DNA of 64,000 nt from Catenulispora pinisilvae (GTDB taxonomy: Bacteria; Actinomycetota; Actinomycetes; Streptomycetales; Catenulisporaceae), in assembly GCF_015356865.1 (NCBI RefSeq), contig NZ_JAAFZA010000013.1, positions 1 through 64,000 on the forward strand, given 5' to 3'. The notes below the pieces were generated by a model. It saw nothing but the letters and a program-made list of their open reading frames with translations, was not told where the DNA came from and ran no database searches. The translations under genes and the position numbers were made by a program. This document shows, piece after piece, positions 16,779-25,365 of the stretch. Numbering within the stretch: the stretch's first letter is position 1; every line of letters starts with the position of its first letter.

Positions 16779-18314
16779 TCATCTCCACGAAAGCGTCCGT
16801 ACCAACGCGTCCAGGGCCCGCGGGTAGGCGGCCTCGGTGGGGGAGCCGAAACCGACCACGATGCCCTGCGGACGTGGGGCGGAGCTCGCAAAAGTGTTCG
16901 GCGTGTGCCACAGTCCGCCGAGTCCTTCGAGCTCGAGATCGAACTCCGCGGCGCGCCGCAGGACTTCCTCCTCACTCATCCCGGCCGGCTCAAGTCGGAC
17001 CAGAGCGTGCAGCCCGGCCGCGATGCCGCCGAGCGCGAAGCCGGCCGCCGGCCGCCCGGCCCGGGTGTGCAGCCGCTCGGCCAGCAGGTCGCGGCGTCGG
17101 CGGTAGCGCAGGCGCGCGGCCCGGATGTGCCGGTCGTAGTCGTGGGAGGTGATGAACTCCGCGAGCGTCACCTGGCCCAGCGCCTCGGACTGGTGGTCGG
17201 CGTGCAGCTTGGCCTCGGTGACCGGGCCGATCAGGTGCTCCGGCAGCACCATCCAGGCCAGCCGGATCCCGGGGCCGAGGGTCTTCGAGGCCGTGCCCAG
17301 GTAGACGGTGCGCTCCGGCGCCATGCCCTGCACCGCGCCGACCGGCTGCCGGTCGTAGCGGAACTCGCCGTCGTAGTCGTCCTCGACGATCAGGCGCCGA
17401 CCGTCGCGGGCCCACTCCACCAGGGCCTGGCGGCGCGCCGGGTGCAGGGTCGAGCCGATCGGGTACTGGTGGCTCGGGGTCACGATCGCCGCGCCGACGT
17501 CCCGGTACCGGCGCCCGGACAGCAGGTCGACGCGGGCGCCGTCGTCGTCGACCGGCAGCGGGAGCACCTGCGCGCCGTTCGAGCGCACCACGCCGTGGAA
17601 CAGCGGAATGTACGGGTCCTCCATCGCCACCACGCCGCCGAGCACCTGCCCCAGCAGCGCCAGGCCCTGCACCGCGCCGGAGACGATGACGATGCGCTCG
17701 GGGTCGGCGAGCACGCCTCGGGCCCGGCCCAGGTACTCGGCCAGCGCCCGACGCAGCTCGACCCGGCCGCGCGGATCGCCGTAGCCGAAGACGTCGTTCG
17801 GGGCGGCGTTGAGCGCGCGTCGGCCGGCCCGCAGCCAGGCGGCGCGTGGGAAGTGCGACAGGTCGGGGGTGCCTGGCCGCAGTGACAGGGCGAAGGGCCT
17901 GGCCGGGGCGCCACCAGGCCGGCTCACCGATTCCCCGCCCGACCCGAGCGGTGTGGTCGACAGGGCCGGAGCAGTCGGATGCGCGGGGGTGGTCGCGGGC
18001 GCCGCGCGTGGCGAGCCACGTTCGACGGCTCCGGCTCCGGCTCCGGCCGCGGCCTGCGCCACCCGCGTCCCCGACCCCCGCACCGCGACCAGCTGTCCCT
18101 CGGCGACCAGCTGGTCATACGCCGCGGACACCGTCCCGCGGGCCAGCCCGAGCTCGACCGCCAGCGTCCGGGTCGAGGGCAGCCGGGTCCCGGCGGCCAG
18201 CCGGCCGTCCCGGATCGCCTCGCGCAGCGCATGCTCCAGACCGACCCGGCGGCCGGAGGCCGGGTCGACCGACAGGTGCAGATCGACGTCCAAAGTGGAC
18301 CAGTATTCAGCCAT
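16779..18314 (-). CDS. MocR-type GntR regulator with aminotransferase-like domain
   Basis: 511 residues from the ATG at 18314. The N-terminal GntR winged helix (LREAIRDGRLAAGTRLPSTRTLA to RGSGTRVA) is joined by a Pro/Ala/Ser linker of about 60 residues to a fold-type-I aminotransferase domain. The PLP-binding lysine lies in YLGTASKTLGPG; SHQYPIGSTL and EDDYDGEFRY are also typical of MocR/PdxR proteins. It likely senses PLP or an amino compound. It faces the AhpD-like gene at 18362 across 47 bp and probably controls it. The start six codons upstream (18332) would leave almost no room for a promoter. Confidence 0.88.
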   Translation of the reverse strand: MAEYWSTLDVDLHLSVDPASGRRVGLEHALREAIRDGRLAAGTRLPSTRTLAVELGLARGTVSAAYDQLVAEGQLVAVRGSGTRVAQAAAGAGAGAVERGSPRAAPATTPAHPTAPALSTTPLGSGGESVSRPGGAPARPFALSLRPGTPDLSHFPRAAWLRAGRRALNAAPNDVFGYGDPRGRVELRRALAEYLGRARGVLADPERIVIVSGAVQGLALLGQVLGGVVAMEDPYIPLFHGVVRSNGAQVLPLPVDDDGARVDLLSGRRYRDVGAAIVTPSHQYPIGSTLHPARRQALVEWARDGRRLIVEDDYDGEFRYDRQPVGAVQGMAPERTVYLGTASKTLGPGIRLAWMVLPEHLIGPVTEAKLHADHQSEALGQVTLAEFITSHDYDRHIRAARLRYRRRRDLLAERLHTRAGRPAAGFALGGIAAGLHALVRLEPAGMSEEEVLRRAAEFDLELEGLGGLWHTPNTFASSAPRPQGIVVGFGSPTEAAYPRALDALVRTLSWR

Positions 18315-18340
18315 CAGATTGGATCCTAACAACGGTCCAC
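18295..18340. promoter_or_regulatory. Possible MocR operator between divergent genes
   Basis: GTGGACC (18295-18301) and its reverse complement GGTCCAC (18334-18340) flank the MocR start codon, with a related TTGGATCC (18319-18326) between them. They lie in the only space between the MocR gene and the AhpD-like gene. MocR proteins usually bind repeated half sites, so this is a candidate only. Confidence 0.3.
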
Positions 18341-18361
18341 AACCCGCGTACCGTCATAGTC

Positions 18362-18871
18362 ATGACAACGAACACAGCAGTCAACGAAGCAACGCAGCCC
18401 ACCGAATACGTGAAGCCCGCCGTCCGTCTCGCCGTCGACGACCTCGCGCCGGGGATCGCGAAGGCGATGAACGGCCTGGAGCGGGCCGCCGGCGAGTCGG
18501 GCATCGAGAAGCCGCTGCGCGAGATGGTGAAGCTGCGGGCCTCGCAGATCAACGGCTGCGTCTACTGCGTCGACATGCACTCCCGCGACGCGGCCGCCGG
18601 CGGCGACACCTGGCGCCGGCTGAACCTGGTCGCGGTCTGGCGCGAGGCCCCCTACTTCACCGCCCGCGAGCGCGCGGCGCTGGCCCTGACCGAGGCCGTG
18701 ACCCGGCTGGCCGACAGCGAGGTGTCCGACGCGGTGTGGAACGAGGCCGCGGCGCACTTCGAGGAGAAGGAACTGGCCGAGCTGGTCTGGCACATCGGGA
18801 TCATCAACCTGTGGAACCGGCTCGGGGCCACCGCGCGGCCGTGGGAGCTGTCCGGCGGCGCGCAGGACTGA
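18362..18871 (+). CDS. Carboxymuconolactone decarboxylase / AhpD-like protein (first of three)
   Basis: 169 residues. It carries the AhpD-type redox motif in INGCVYCVDMHSRDA: Cys66-x-x-Cys69 and His73. Such proteins reduce peroxides or act as alkylhydroperoxidase-like thiol enzymes, and some are decarboxylases. It is longer at the N-terminus than the other two paralogues in the window (35583 and 43656). No Shine-Dalgarno precedes the ATG. It lacks the ECF41-type promoter seen before the other two and is probably under the divergent MocR regulator instead. Confidence 0.87.
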   Translation: MTTNTAVNEATQPTEYVKPAVRLAVDDLAPGIAKAMNGLERAAGESGIEKPLREMVKLRASQINGCVYCVDMHSRDAAAGGDTWRRLNLVAVWREAPYFTARERAALALTEAVTRLADSEVSDAVWNEAAAHFEEKELAELVWHIGIINLWNRLGATARPWELSGGAQD

Positions 18872-18885
18872 GCGTGGTGTGCAGC

Positions 18886-18919
18886 AACAGCCGGTGAGCC
18901 ACGGGGCTCATCGGCTGTT
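18886..18919. terminator. Bidirectional terminator between the AhpD-like gene and the response regulator
   Basis: 15-base arms at 18886-18900 and 18905-18919 pair fully except for one G-U, with an ACGG loop. The stop codon of the convergent response-regulator gene lies inside the right arm. Confidence 0.7.
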
Positions 18920-19573
18920 CGCCGTCACCAGACCCGATTCGTAGGCCAGCACCACAGCCTGGGCCCGGTCCCGCAGCCCGGTCTTGGTGAGGATCCGCGA
19001 GACGTGGGTCTTCACCGTCTGCTCGGCCAGGACCAGATCGGCGGCGATCTCCTGGTTCGACAGGCCGCGGGCGATCAGCCGCAGGACGTCGAGCTCGCGC
19101 GGCGTCAGGGCCGAGACCGCGGCCGGGTTCCGCTGTTCGACGGGTCGGCGCGACGCGAAGTCGGCGATCAACCGCCGGGTCACCGACGGTGCCAGCAGCG
19201 CGTCGCCGGCCGCCACCACCCGCACCGCGTGGATCAGTTCCGCGGCCGGCGCGTCCTTGAGCAGGAAGCCGCTGGCCCCGGCCCGCAGCGCGGCGTAGAC
19301 GTAGTCGTCCAGGTCGAACGTGGTCAGCATCAGCACCCGGGGCCGGTCCGGGCCGTCGGCCAGGATCCGCCGTACCGCCTCCAGCCCGTCCATGACCGGC
19401 ATCCGCACGTCCATCAGCACCACGTCCGGCTCGTGCTCGGCCACCTCGGCGACCGCCTGGGCCCCGTCGGCGGCGTCGCCGACCACCTCGATGTCGGGCT
19501 GGGAGGCGAGCAGCGCGCCGAAGCCGGCCCGGACCATCGCCTGGTCGTCGGCGATCAGGACTCGTATGCTCAC
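18908..19573 (-). CDS. NarL/LuxR-type response regulator
   Basis: 221 residues. The receiver domain has the acidic pair at 9-10, the phosphoacceptor Asp55 in VVLMDVRMP, Thr in LMLTTFD and Lys in GFLLKDAP. A linker is followed by a LuxR-type helix-turn-helix (LTPRELDVLRLIARGLSNQE, TVKTHVSRILTK). GTG start at 19573, overlapping the last bases of the histidine kinase gene in GTGA; the two form a two-component system. Target genes unknown. Confidence 0.92.
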   Translation of the reverse strand: MSIRVLIADDQAMVRAGFGALLASQPDIEVVGDAADGAQAVAEVAEHEPDVVLMDVRMPVMDGLEAVRRILADGPDRPRVLMLTTFDLDDYVYAALRAGASGFLLKDAPAAELIHAVRVVAAGDALLAPSVTRRLIADFASRRPVEQRNPAAVSALTPRELDVLRLIARGLSNQEIAADLVLAEQTVKTHVSRILTKTGLRDRAQAVVLAYESGLVTANSR

Positions 19574-20904
19574 GCTTCGCTCTCCAGCGGCAGGGTGGCG
19601 GTGACGGCGAAGCCGCCGTTCGCGGTCGGTCCGGTCTCGAGCTCACCGTGCACCAGGACGACGCGTTCGCGCATCCCGGTGATGCCTTGGCCGTCGGTCT
19701 GGTCGGTCTGGTCGGCCTGATCGGTCTTCTGGGGAGTCGGCCGATCAGCCTTCTGATCGGCCTCGGAATCTTCCTCGGGAACTTCGTCGGTTTGGGTCTC
19801 GTCCGCGGCCTGCTGAGAGTCCCCCGCCGGCGGCCCGTTCCGCACCTCGATCCGCACCTCCTCATCGGTGCGCGCGATCCGGACCGAGACCTCGGCCCCG
19901 CCGGCGTGCCGCCGGGCGTTCGACAGCGACTCCTGCACCACCCGATACGCCGTGACCCCGATCAGCGGCGCGACGTCCTCCAGGCCGCCGGACACGTCCA
20001 GTCCGGCCCCGGCCTCCTCGACCAGCGCGGGGACGTCGGCCAACCGCGGCTGCGGCGCGGTCTCGGCCTGCGTGGCGCCGACCCGCAGCAGGCCGAGGAT
20101 CTTCCGCATGTCGTTCAACGCCTCGCGGGAGACCGCGCTGATCGAGCGGAACTCCGCCTCGGTCTCAGCGCTCTGCCCCGTGATCCGGAACGGTGCGGTC
20201 TCGGCCTGCACCGCGATCAGCGACATGTGGTGCGCCACCACATCGTGCAGCTCGCGACCTATGCGGGCCCGCTCCTCCAGCAGCGTGCGGCGGGTGCGCT
20301 CGGTCTCGGTCAGCTCCTCCTGCACCGCCAGCGCCTGCCGGGCGTCGCGCCGGTCGCGCAGCAGTTCCAGGCCGCCGATCGCCAGGGCCGAGCCGGCCAC
20401 GACGGCTCCGAGGCTGGGCCCCAGGCCGTAACCCGGGCGGACGGCTTCCAGGAACAGCGTCATCAGGAAGTACGCCCCGGCCAGCTCGATCGTCCGGCGC
20501 CGCCCGACCTCCAGGCCCGCGACCACCAGCGCGGCCAGCACGCACAGCTGGCTGGACGGCGACCACGGCCAGACGGACCAGGGCAGCGGCATCCCCACGA
20601 CCGAGGCCAGGGCCGCCCCGGCGAGCGCACAGGCCGCGAGGGTGGCGGCGAACGCGGTGTGCGGCAACCGCCGGCACCACAGGATCGGCAGCGCGCGGAT
20701 GATGGCGAACAGCCACGCGAACGCGTCCTCGGCGCCGGCCCGCCACACCGCGTGCGCCTGGTCGAAGCGCTGGTGCAGATCGGCGTGCCCGTAGACGACC
20801 AGGCCGGCGACCACGGCCGCCACCGTCAGCAGTTCCCTGCGGTTGAACCCGAGCCCGTCCGCGCCGCCGCGCGCGGTCCGCGGAGCCTCCGTCACGGAGG
20901 TCAT
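19570..20904 (-). CDS. Sensor histidine kinase (HisKA_3/NarX class)
   Basis: 444 residues from the ATG at 20904, which has a clean AGGAGA ribosome site (in-frame codons upstream lack one). Five or so TM helices occupy about 25-180. The dimerisation/phosphoacceptor motif is ERARIGRELHDVVAHHMSL, with the phosphorylated histidine in ELHDVV. The HATPase_c domain shows VVQESLSNARRHAGG (N box) and ITGMRERV (G box). Between these boxes lies an unusual acidic, Gln/Thr/Asp-rich insert (about 358-404, ending DQADQTDQTD) where a short ATP lid is normal. Signal unknown. Operon with the response regulator. Confidence 0.9.
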   Translation of the reverse strand: MTSVTEAPRTARGGADGLGFNRRELLTVAAVVAGLVVYGHADLHQRFDQAHAVWRAGAEDAFAWLFAIIRALPILWCRRLPHTAFAATLAACALAGAALASVVGMPLPWSVWPWSPSSQLCVLAALVVAGLEVGRRRTIELAGAYFLMTLFLEAVRPGYGLGPSLGAVVAGSALAIGGLELLRDRRDARQALAVQEELTETERTRRTLLEERARIGRELHDVVAHHMSLIAVQAETAPFRITGQSAETEAEFRSISAVSREALNDMRKILGLLRVGATQAETAPQPRLADVPALVEEAGAGLDVSGGLEDVAPLIGVTAYRVVQESLSNARRHAGGAEVSVRIARTDEEVRIEVRNGPPAGDSQQAADETQTDEVPEEDSEADQKADRPTPQKTDQADQTDQTDGQGITGMRERVVLVHGELETGPTANGGFAVTATLPLESEA

Positions 20905-20978
20905 TGTTCTCCTGTCCCCGGCCATGGGTGGAAGATCCGACGCTGACGACAGTAGGTTCACCACCGCCGTCGCACGTC

Positions 20979-20998
20979 ACACCGGGGAGCCAAGCTCC
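20979..20998 (-). terminator. Hairpin after the COG4705-like gene
   Basis: An inverted repeat of the form CCGGgGAGC-caa-GCTCCGG lies between the stop of the COG4705-like gene (21067) and the start of the kinase gene (20904), both on the minus strand. Short and without a U-tract, so only a weak terminator candidate. Coordinates are approximate by a few bases. Confidence 0.35.
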
Positions 20999-21066
20999 GG
21001 GTAGTACCGGGGTAGGGGGTCGGCCTGGGGCCGGTCTCGCGATCGCGCTCGCGGGCGCTTTCGCGG

Positions 21067-21867
21067 TCAGTCCCGCTTGCCGACGTCCATCTTCGTCACG
21101 GCCAGGACCGCCACCAGCACCACGATGATCCCCAGCAGCACCAGGCTGACCGGCCCGGTCCCCCACGCCAGACCGCCGCGCTTGACCGACACGCCCATCC
21201 AGTCGGCGAACGAGGCGCCGAACGGCCGGGTCGCGACGTAGGCGAACCAGAACGCGACGATCCCGTTCAGCCCGAGCTTGTAGGCCACCGCGGGCACCGC
21301 GAACAGCACGGCGAACATCACCCCGGAGGAGAAGTATCCGAGCTTCAGGGTGGTGGCGGTCAGGTCGCCGACCGCGGTGCCGAGCGCGAACGTGGTGACG
21401 ACGGTCAGCCAGTAGAACAGCTCGCGGCGCGGGGTGGTGATGCTGTGGATCGACAGCGTCCCCTCGATCCGGTACCAGAGAACGAAGATCGCGGCGAGCG
21501 CGACGGCGAAGAACGCCGTGGAGACCGCGTAGGGGACGCCGAAGGCGACGTGCAGCACGTCGGCGCACATCGTGCCGAACACGCTGACCATGACGACCGC
21601 GGCCCAGTAGATCCAGGCCGAGTAGCGCGGGGCCTTGAACTGCACCCAGATCACCCCGGCCAGCACCAGCCCGGACAGCGAGACCATGATCTTCGGGTCC
21701 CACTTCTGGTTCAGGAAGTCCGAGGTGGTCTCGCCCATCCCGGTGGTGAGGATCTTGGTGACCCAGAAGATCAGCGTGACCTCGGGGACCTTGCTCAGCG
21801 CGGCGGTCGGTGCCGAACCCCGGCGCGCTGATCCGTCCGCGCGCCGCCCGGTCAGTTCAGTCGTCAT
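21067..21867 (-). CDS. COG4705-like multi-pass membrane protein
   Basis: 266 residues with about seven or eight TM helices. The segment KVPEVTLIFWVTKILTTGMG is followed by ETTSDFL, and the second half repeats the theme (ELFYWLTVVTTFALGTAVGDL). This internal duplication is typical of the uncharacterised COG4705 membrane-anchored proteins. Function unknown. It is on the same strand as the two-component genes but separated by 163 bp and a possible hairpin. Confidence 0.75.
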   Translation of the reverse strand: MTTELTGRRADGSARRGSAPTAALSKVPEVTLIFWVTKILTTGMGETTSDFLNQKWDPKIMVSLSGLVLAGVIWVQFKAPRYSAWIYWAAVVMVSVFGTMCADVLHVAFGVPYAVSTAFFAVALAAIFVLWYRIEGTLSIHSITTPRRELFYWLTVVTTFALGTAVGDLTATTLKLGYFSSGVMFAVLFAVPAVAYKLGLNGIVAFWFAYVATRPFGASFADWMGVSVKRGGLAWGTGPVSLVLLGIIVVLVAVLAVTKMDVGKRD

Positions 21868-21940
21868 GGCCGTCGATCATCCCAGAAGCCGGCGGCCGGG
21901 ACCCGGGTTGTCGGCAATCTGTTACACGATGTAGCAGAAA

Positions 21941-21978
21941 TTCGCCGAGCCGCCCTTTCCCTGGGCCGGCTCGGCGAA
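21941..21978 (-). terminator. Intrinsic terminator after the MHS transporter pseudogene
   Basis: 12-bp perfect arms at 21941-21952 and 21967-21978. On the minus strand the stem is followed by TTTCTGCT, a short U-tract. It lies 45 bp past the transporter stop codon (22023). Confidence 0.7.
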
Positions 21979-22022
21979 CGACGCCCTTGGAATCCGCCGC
22001 TTCACCGAGCGTGACCGGGGCC

Positions 22023-23390
22023 CTAACGCACGGCGTCGTGGAGTTCCTCGGCCGTCTCGGCCGTGGTCTGGCCGGCCATCGAGACCGACCGGGTCTCGCG
22101 CGCGAAGTACAGCGCCACGATGGTCAGCACCGAGGCCAGCCCCATGTACAGCGTGAGCCACCAGACTGTCTTGCCGCCGTTGTGCTCCAGGATCGCCACG
22201 GCGATCAGCGGCGCCGGGGCGCCGGCCGCGATCGAGGCCACCTGGTAGCCGATCGAGGCGCCGGAGTAGCGGACGCCGGTCGGGAACATCTCGGCGAAGA
22301 AGGCGGCCTGCGGGCCGTACATCAGGCCGTGGAAGGCCAGGGCGACCGTGATCGCCAGCACCGCCAGCGGATACGACTTCTGATCGACGAGCGCGAAGAA
22401 GATCGGGGTCCAGATCCCGATCCCGATCGCGCCGACCAGATACACCGGCCGCCGCCCGATCCGGTCGGACAGCGCGCCGAACACCGGGATCAGTACGGTC
22501 TCGATCGCCGCGCCGACCATCACCGCGTCCAGCCCGAACGACTTCGAGAGCTTCAAGTGCTCGGTGATCCAGGTGACCGAGAAGGTGGCGATCAGATAGA
22601 AGGAGATGTTCTCGGCCATGCGGGTGCCGAAGGCGATCAGGACCTCGCGCCACGAGGTGCGGAACACCTCCAGGACCGGCAGCTTCGGCGGCGCGCTGTC
22701 CTTCTTCGCCTGCGCGGCCCGGAACGCCTCGGTCTCGTTGAGGGACTTGCGCACCTACACGCCGACCACCAGCAGGACCGCCGACAGCCCGAAGGACACG
22801 CGCCAGCCCCAGTCCAGGAACGACTTGTCGCTCATGTTCTGCGACAGCAGGATCAGCACGCCGGTCCCGAGCACCAGCCCCAGCGGCGCGCCGGCCTGCG
22901 GCCAGGAGGCCCAGAAGCCGCGCCGGGTCTTGTCCCGCTCGGCGACGATCAGCACCGAGCCGCCCCACTCGCCGCCGAGCGCGAAGCCCTGGACCATGCG
23001 CAGCGTGGTGAGCAGGACCGGGGCCCAGGCCCCGATGGACGTGTAGCCGGGGACGAACGCCATGCCGGTGGTGGCGATCCCCATGATGACCAGGCTGACC
23101 ATCAGCGTCTTCTTGCGGCCGACCCGGTCGCCGATGTGGCCGAACACCACACCGCCGACCGGCCGGGCGGCGAAGCCGAGGGCGTAGGTGAGGAAGGACA
23201 GCAGGGTCGCCGTCAGCGGATCGCTCTTGACGAAGAAGACCTTCGGGAAGACCACGGCCGCCGCGGTGCCGTAGAGGAAGAAGTCGTACCACTCGAGCGT
23301 GGTGCCGACCATCGAGGCGCCGACGACTCTCCAGACGGAGTCGCCGGCGCTTTCGGAGGCGGGGGGTGTGCTGGTGGGGGATTCCGTCAT
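22023..23390 (-). pseudogene. MHS-family MFS transporter interrupted by one in-frame TAG
   Basis: Two abutting reading segments in the same frame, 23390-22755 (211 codons) and 22754-22023 (243 codons), together encode one complete 12-TM metabolite:H+ symporter of the MHS family. Typical signatures are GTTLEWYDFFLYGT, GHIGDRVGRKKT, FALGGEWGGS and, in the second half, ALSDRIGRRP and PTGVRYSGAS. The break is a TAG at 22755-22757 between LLVVGV and VRKSLNETEAF, where homologues generally have an aromatic residue; a one-base change from TAC or TAT would restore it. No frameshift is needed. It could be a nonsense mutation, a sequencing error or readthrough. A GTG directly after the TAG could restart translation, but a half transporter is unlikely to work. 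Confidence 0.8.
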
Positions 23391-23419
23391 GCAGGGAACA
23401 ATGGGCTCTTACTCCGCGC

Positions 23420-23435
23420 TGTGATATGGCTCACA
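23420..23435. promoter_or_regulatory. Crp-type binding site upstream of the MHS transporter
   Basis: TGTGATATGGCTCACA matches the TGTGA-N6-TCACA consensus at all ten defined positions. It lies about 30 bp upstream of the transporter start codon (23390). Catabolite-type control of an organic acid/metabolite symporter would make sense, and crp is present at 15991. Confidence 0.6.
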
Positions 23436-23512
23436 TCCCCACAGTCGCGCGCGGGGCGGTGTCGGCGGCCGACACCGGGTTAACCCTGGTGAGCAGCGGT
23501 TCCAGGACAAAG

Positions 23513-23551
23513 GCGAGTCCCGGCCCACCTGGCGGTTGGGCCGGGACTCGC
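23513..23551 (-). terminator. Terminator after the EmrB-type exporter gene
   Basis: Perfect 14-bp arms at 23513-23526 and 23538-23551 with an 11-base loop. On the minus strand the stem is followed by CTTTGTCC. It lies 56 bp past the exporter stop codon. Confidence 0.7.
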
Positions 23552-23606
23552 GTTCCCGTGGATCGGTGCGGATCAGTACGGATAGGTCGGATCAGGGGCC
23601 TGTGCC

Positions 23607-25172
23607 TCAGGCCTGCGCGGCGACCAGCGAGCCGTCGCCGACGTTGTCGTCCTCGCCGTCGCCCGGGGTGACCGGCGTCTTGACGTCGCGCAGCACCACG
23701 AAGGACACGACGGCCGCGGCGACCACGCCGACCGCGCCGGCGATGTAGGCGATGGACGCCGCGTGGGTGAAGGCGTGCCGGGCCGCGTCGATAACCTGCG
23801 CGTTGCCGGTCGAGACGGCCTGGCCCAGCGACTTGCGCGCGGTGCCCTGGACGCTGGCCGGCATCCCGGCGGTGAACCGGCTGGCCACCACCGTGCCCAT
23901 GATCGCCACGCCCAGCGCCGCGCCGGTCTGCTGCACCGTGTCGTTCAGGGCGGAGCTGACGCCGGCGTGTTCCGGCGGGACCGCCCCCATGATCGCGGTG
24001 ATCGCCGCCGGCATCGCCAGTCCGGAGCCGGCGCCGAGCAGGAAGAGCCCGACGAACAGCTTGGTCAGACCGTCGTCGATGCCCAGGTTGGCCAGGATCC
24101 CGAAGGCCACCGCGCAGATCAGCAGGCCGACGACCATCAGCGGCCGGTTGCCGAACTTCATGCCCAGGCCGGCGCCCAGGGTGTTGAAGATCAGCGCCGC
24201 GACGGCCAGCGGGATGAAGCACAGCGAGGCTTTCAGCGCCGAGTAGCCGAGCACGAATTGCAGGTACTGCGTCATCACCAGCAGCAGGCCGCCGTTGCCG
24301 ATCTGCACCAGGGTCAGCGAGAACGAGCCGCCGGAGAAGTTGCGCTGCTTGAACAGCTGGAGCGGCACCATCGGCTCGGCGATCCGGGTCTCCCAGACGC
24401 CGAAGGAGACCAGCGCGACCACCGCGATCGCCAGCGCGATCAGCGTGCTGGGCCGGGCGAAGCCCTTCGGGAGCTCGATGATCACCCAGACCGCGGAGGT
24501 CAGGCCGATGATCGAGAGCACCGTGCCGAGCGGGTCGGGCTTGCGCCACGGGCCCTTGCTCTCCGGCATCAGCACCACGGCCGAGATGATGGCCAGGGCC
24601 GCGATCGGGATGTTCAGCAGGAAGACCGAGCCCCACCAGAAGTGGCTGATCATCACGCCGCCCAGCACCGGCCCGCCGACCAGGCCGACCATCGCCACCA
24701 CGGTCCACGCGGCCATCGCCTTGCGCCGCTCGGCCTCGTCGGTGAAGACGGTGATCAGGATGGACAGCGTGCTCGGCATCAGCAGCGCGCCGCCGATGCC
24801 CATCGCGACGCGGGCGGCGATCAGCTCGCCCGGATTGTTGGCCAGCGTCGCCACCGCCGAGGCGACGCCGAAGACGGCCAGTCCGATGATCAGGACCCTT
24901 CGCCGTCCGAACCGGTCGGAAAGGCTACCGGTGGTCAACAGCAGCCCGGCGAACACCAGGATGTAGGAGTCGAGCACCCACTGGATGTTCTGCGCGCTGG
25001 CGTGCAGCGACTCGGTCAGCGCCGGCACCGCGACGGTCAGGACCATGTTGTCGACCACCAGCACCAGCGTGGCCAGGCACAGCACGATCAGGATGAGCCA
25101 GCGCCGGCGACCCCCCACCGGGCCGGCCTCGGTACTGGTCCCCATCGCGGGCGCCTCCGTGTTCTCTGACAT
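23607..25172 (-). CDS. DHA2-type (EmrB/QacA) MFS drug exporter
   Basis: 521 residues from the ATG at 25172, preceded by GGAGGAGGGG. Fourteen predicted TM helices; motif A is GSLSDRFGRRR, motif C GLVGGPVLGG, and the D1 motif appears as VLVVDNMVLTVAVPALT. These proton antiporters expel hydrophobic drugs or dyes. Divergent from a TetR gene across 193 bp that holds three copies of a palindromic box, so the regulator almost certainly controls it. The C-terminus is an acidic tail (DGEDDNVGDG). Confidence 0.9.
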   Translation of the reverse strand: MSENTEAPAMGTSTEAGPVGGRRRWLILIVLCLATLVLVVDNMVLTVAVPALTESLHASAQNIQWVLDSYILVFAGLLLTTGSLSDRFGRRRVLIIGLAVFGVASAVATLANNPGELIAARVAMGIGGALLMPSTLSILITVFTDEAERRKAMAAWTVVAMVGLVGGPVLGGVMISHFWWGSVFLLNIPIAALAIISAVVLMPESKGPWRKPDPLGTVLSIIGLTSAVWVIIELPKGFARPSTLIALAIAVVALVSFGVWETRIAEPMVPLQLFKQRNFSGGSFSLTLVQIGNGGLLLVMTQYLQFVLGYSALKASLCFIPLAVAALIFNTLGAGLGMKFGNRPLMVVGLLICAVAFGILANLGIDDGLTKLFVGLFLLGAGSGLAMPAAITAIMGAVPPEHAGVSSALNDTVQQTGAALGVAIMGTVVASRFTAGMPASVQGTARKSLGQAVSTGNAQVIDAARHAFTHAASIAYIAGAVGVVAAAVVSFVVLRDVKTPVTPGDGEDDNVGDGSLVAAQA

Positions 25173-25228
25173 GTCCCCTCCTCCATGACGCGGACCGGTC
25201 TGTCCGGCCGCGCACGCCGTTCGCATCT

Positions 25229-25304
25229 GCGCACAGTGTGCGCGTCGATGAGAACACCGTACGCCTCTGCGCACGCTGTGCGCAACAGCGAACAGCGTGC
25301 GCAC
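25229..25304. promoter_or_regulatory. TetR operator cluster between exporter and regulator
   Basis: Two dyad sites, GCGCACAGTGTGCGC (25229-25243) and GCGCACGCTGTGCGC (25269-25283), have centres exactly 40 bp apart and both follow TCT. A third, reversed partial copy (TGCGCACGCTGT when read on the minus strand) lies at 25292-25303. The spacing is close to four helical turns, as for cooperative binding on one face. The cluster covers the region where both divergent promoters should lie. Confidence 0.7.
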
Positions 25305-25365
25305 TTTTGGGCTATCGTTGATGACGTGAAGTGACACCCTTGCCGTCCTGAGACGAGGAACGCCC

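Noticed and set aside
22755-22757. TAG read as pyrrolysine
   Set aside because: No pyrrolysine genes are in view, and transporters of this family do not use it. A nonsense change or sequencing error is simpler.
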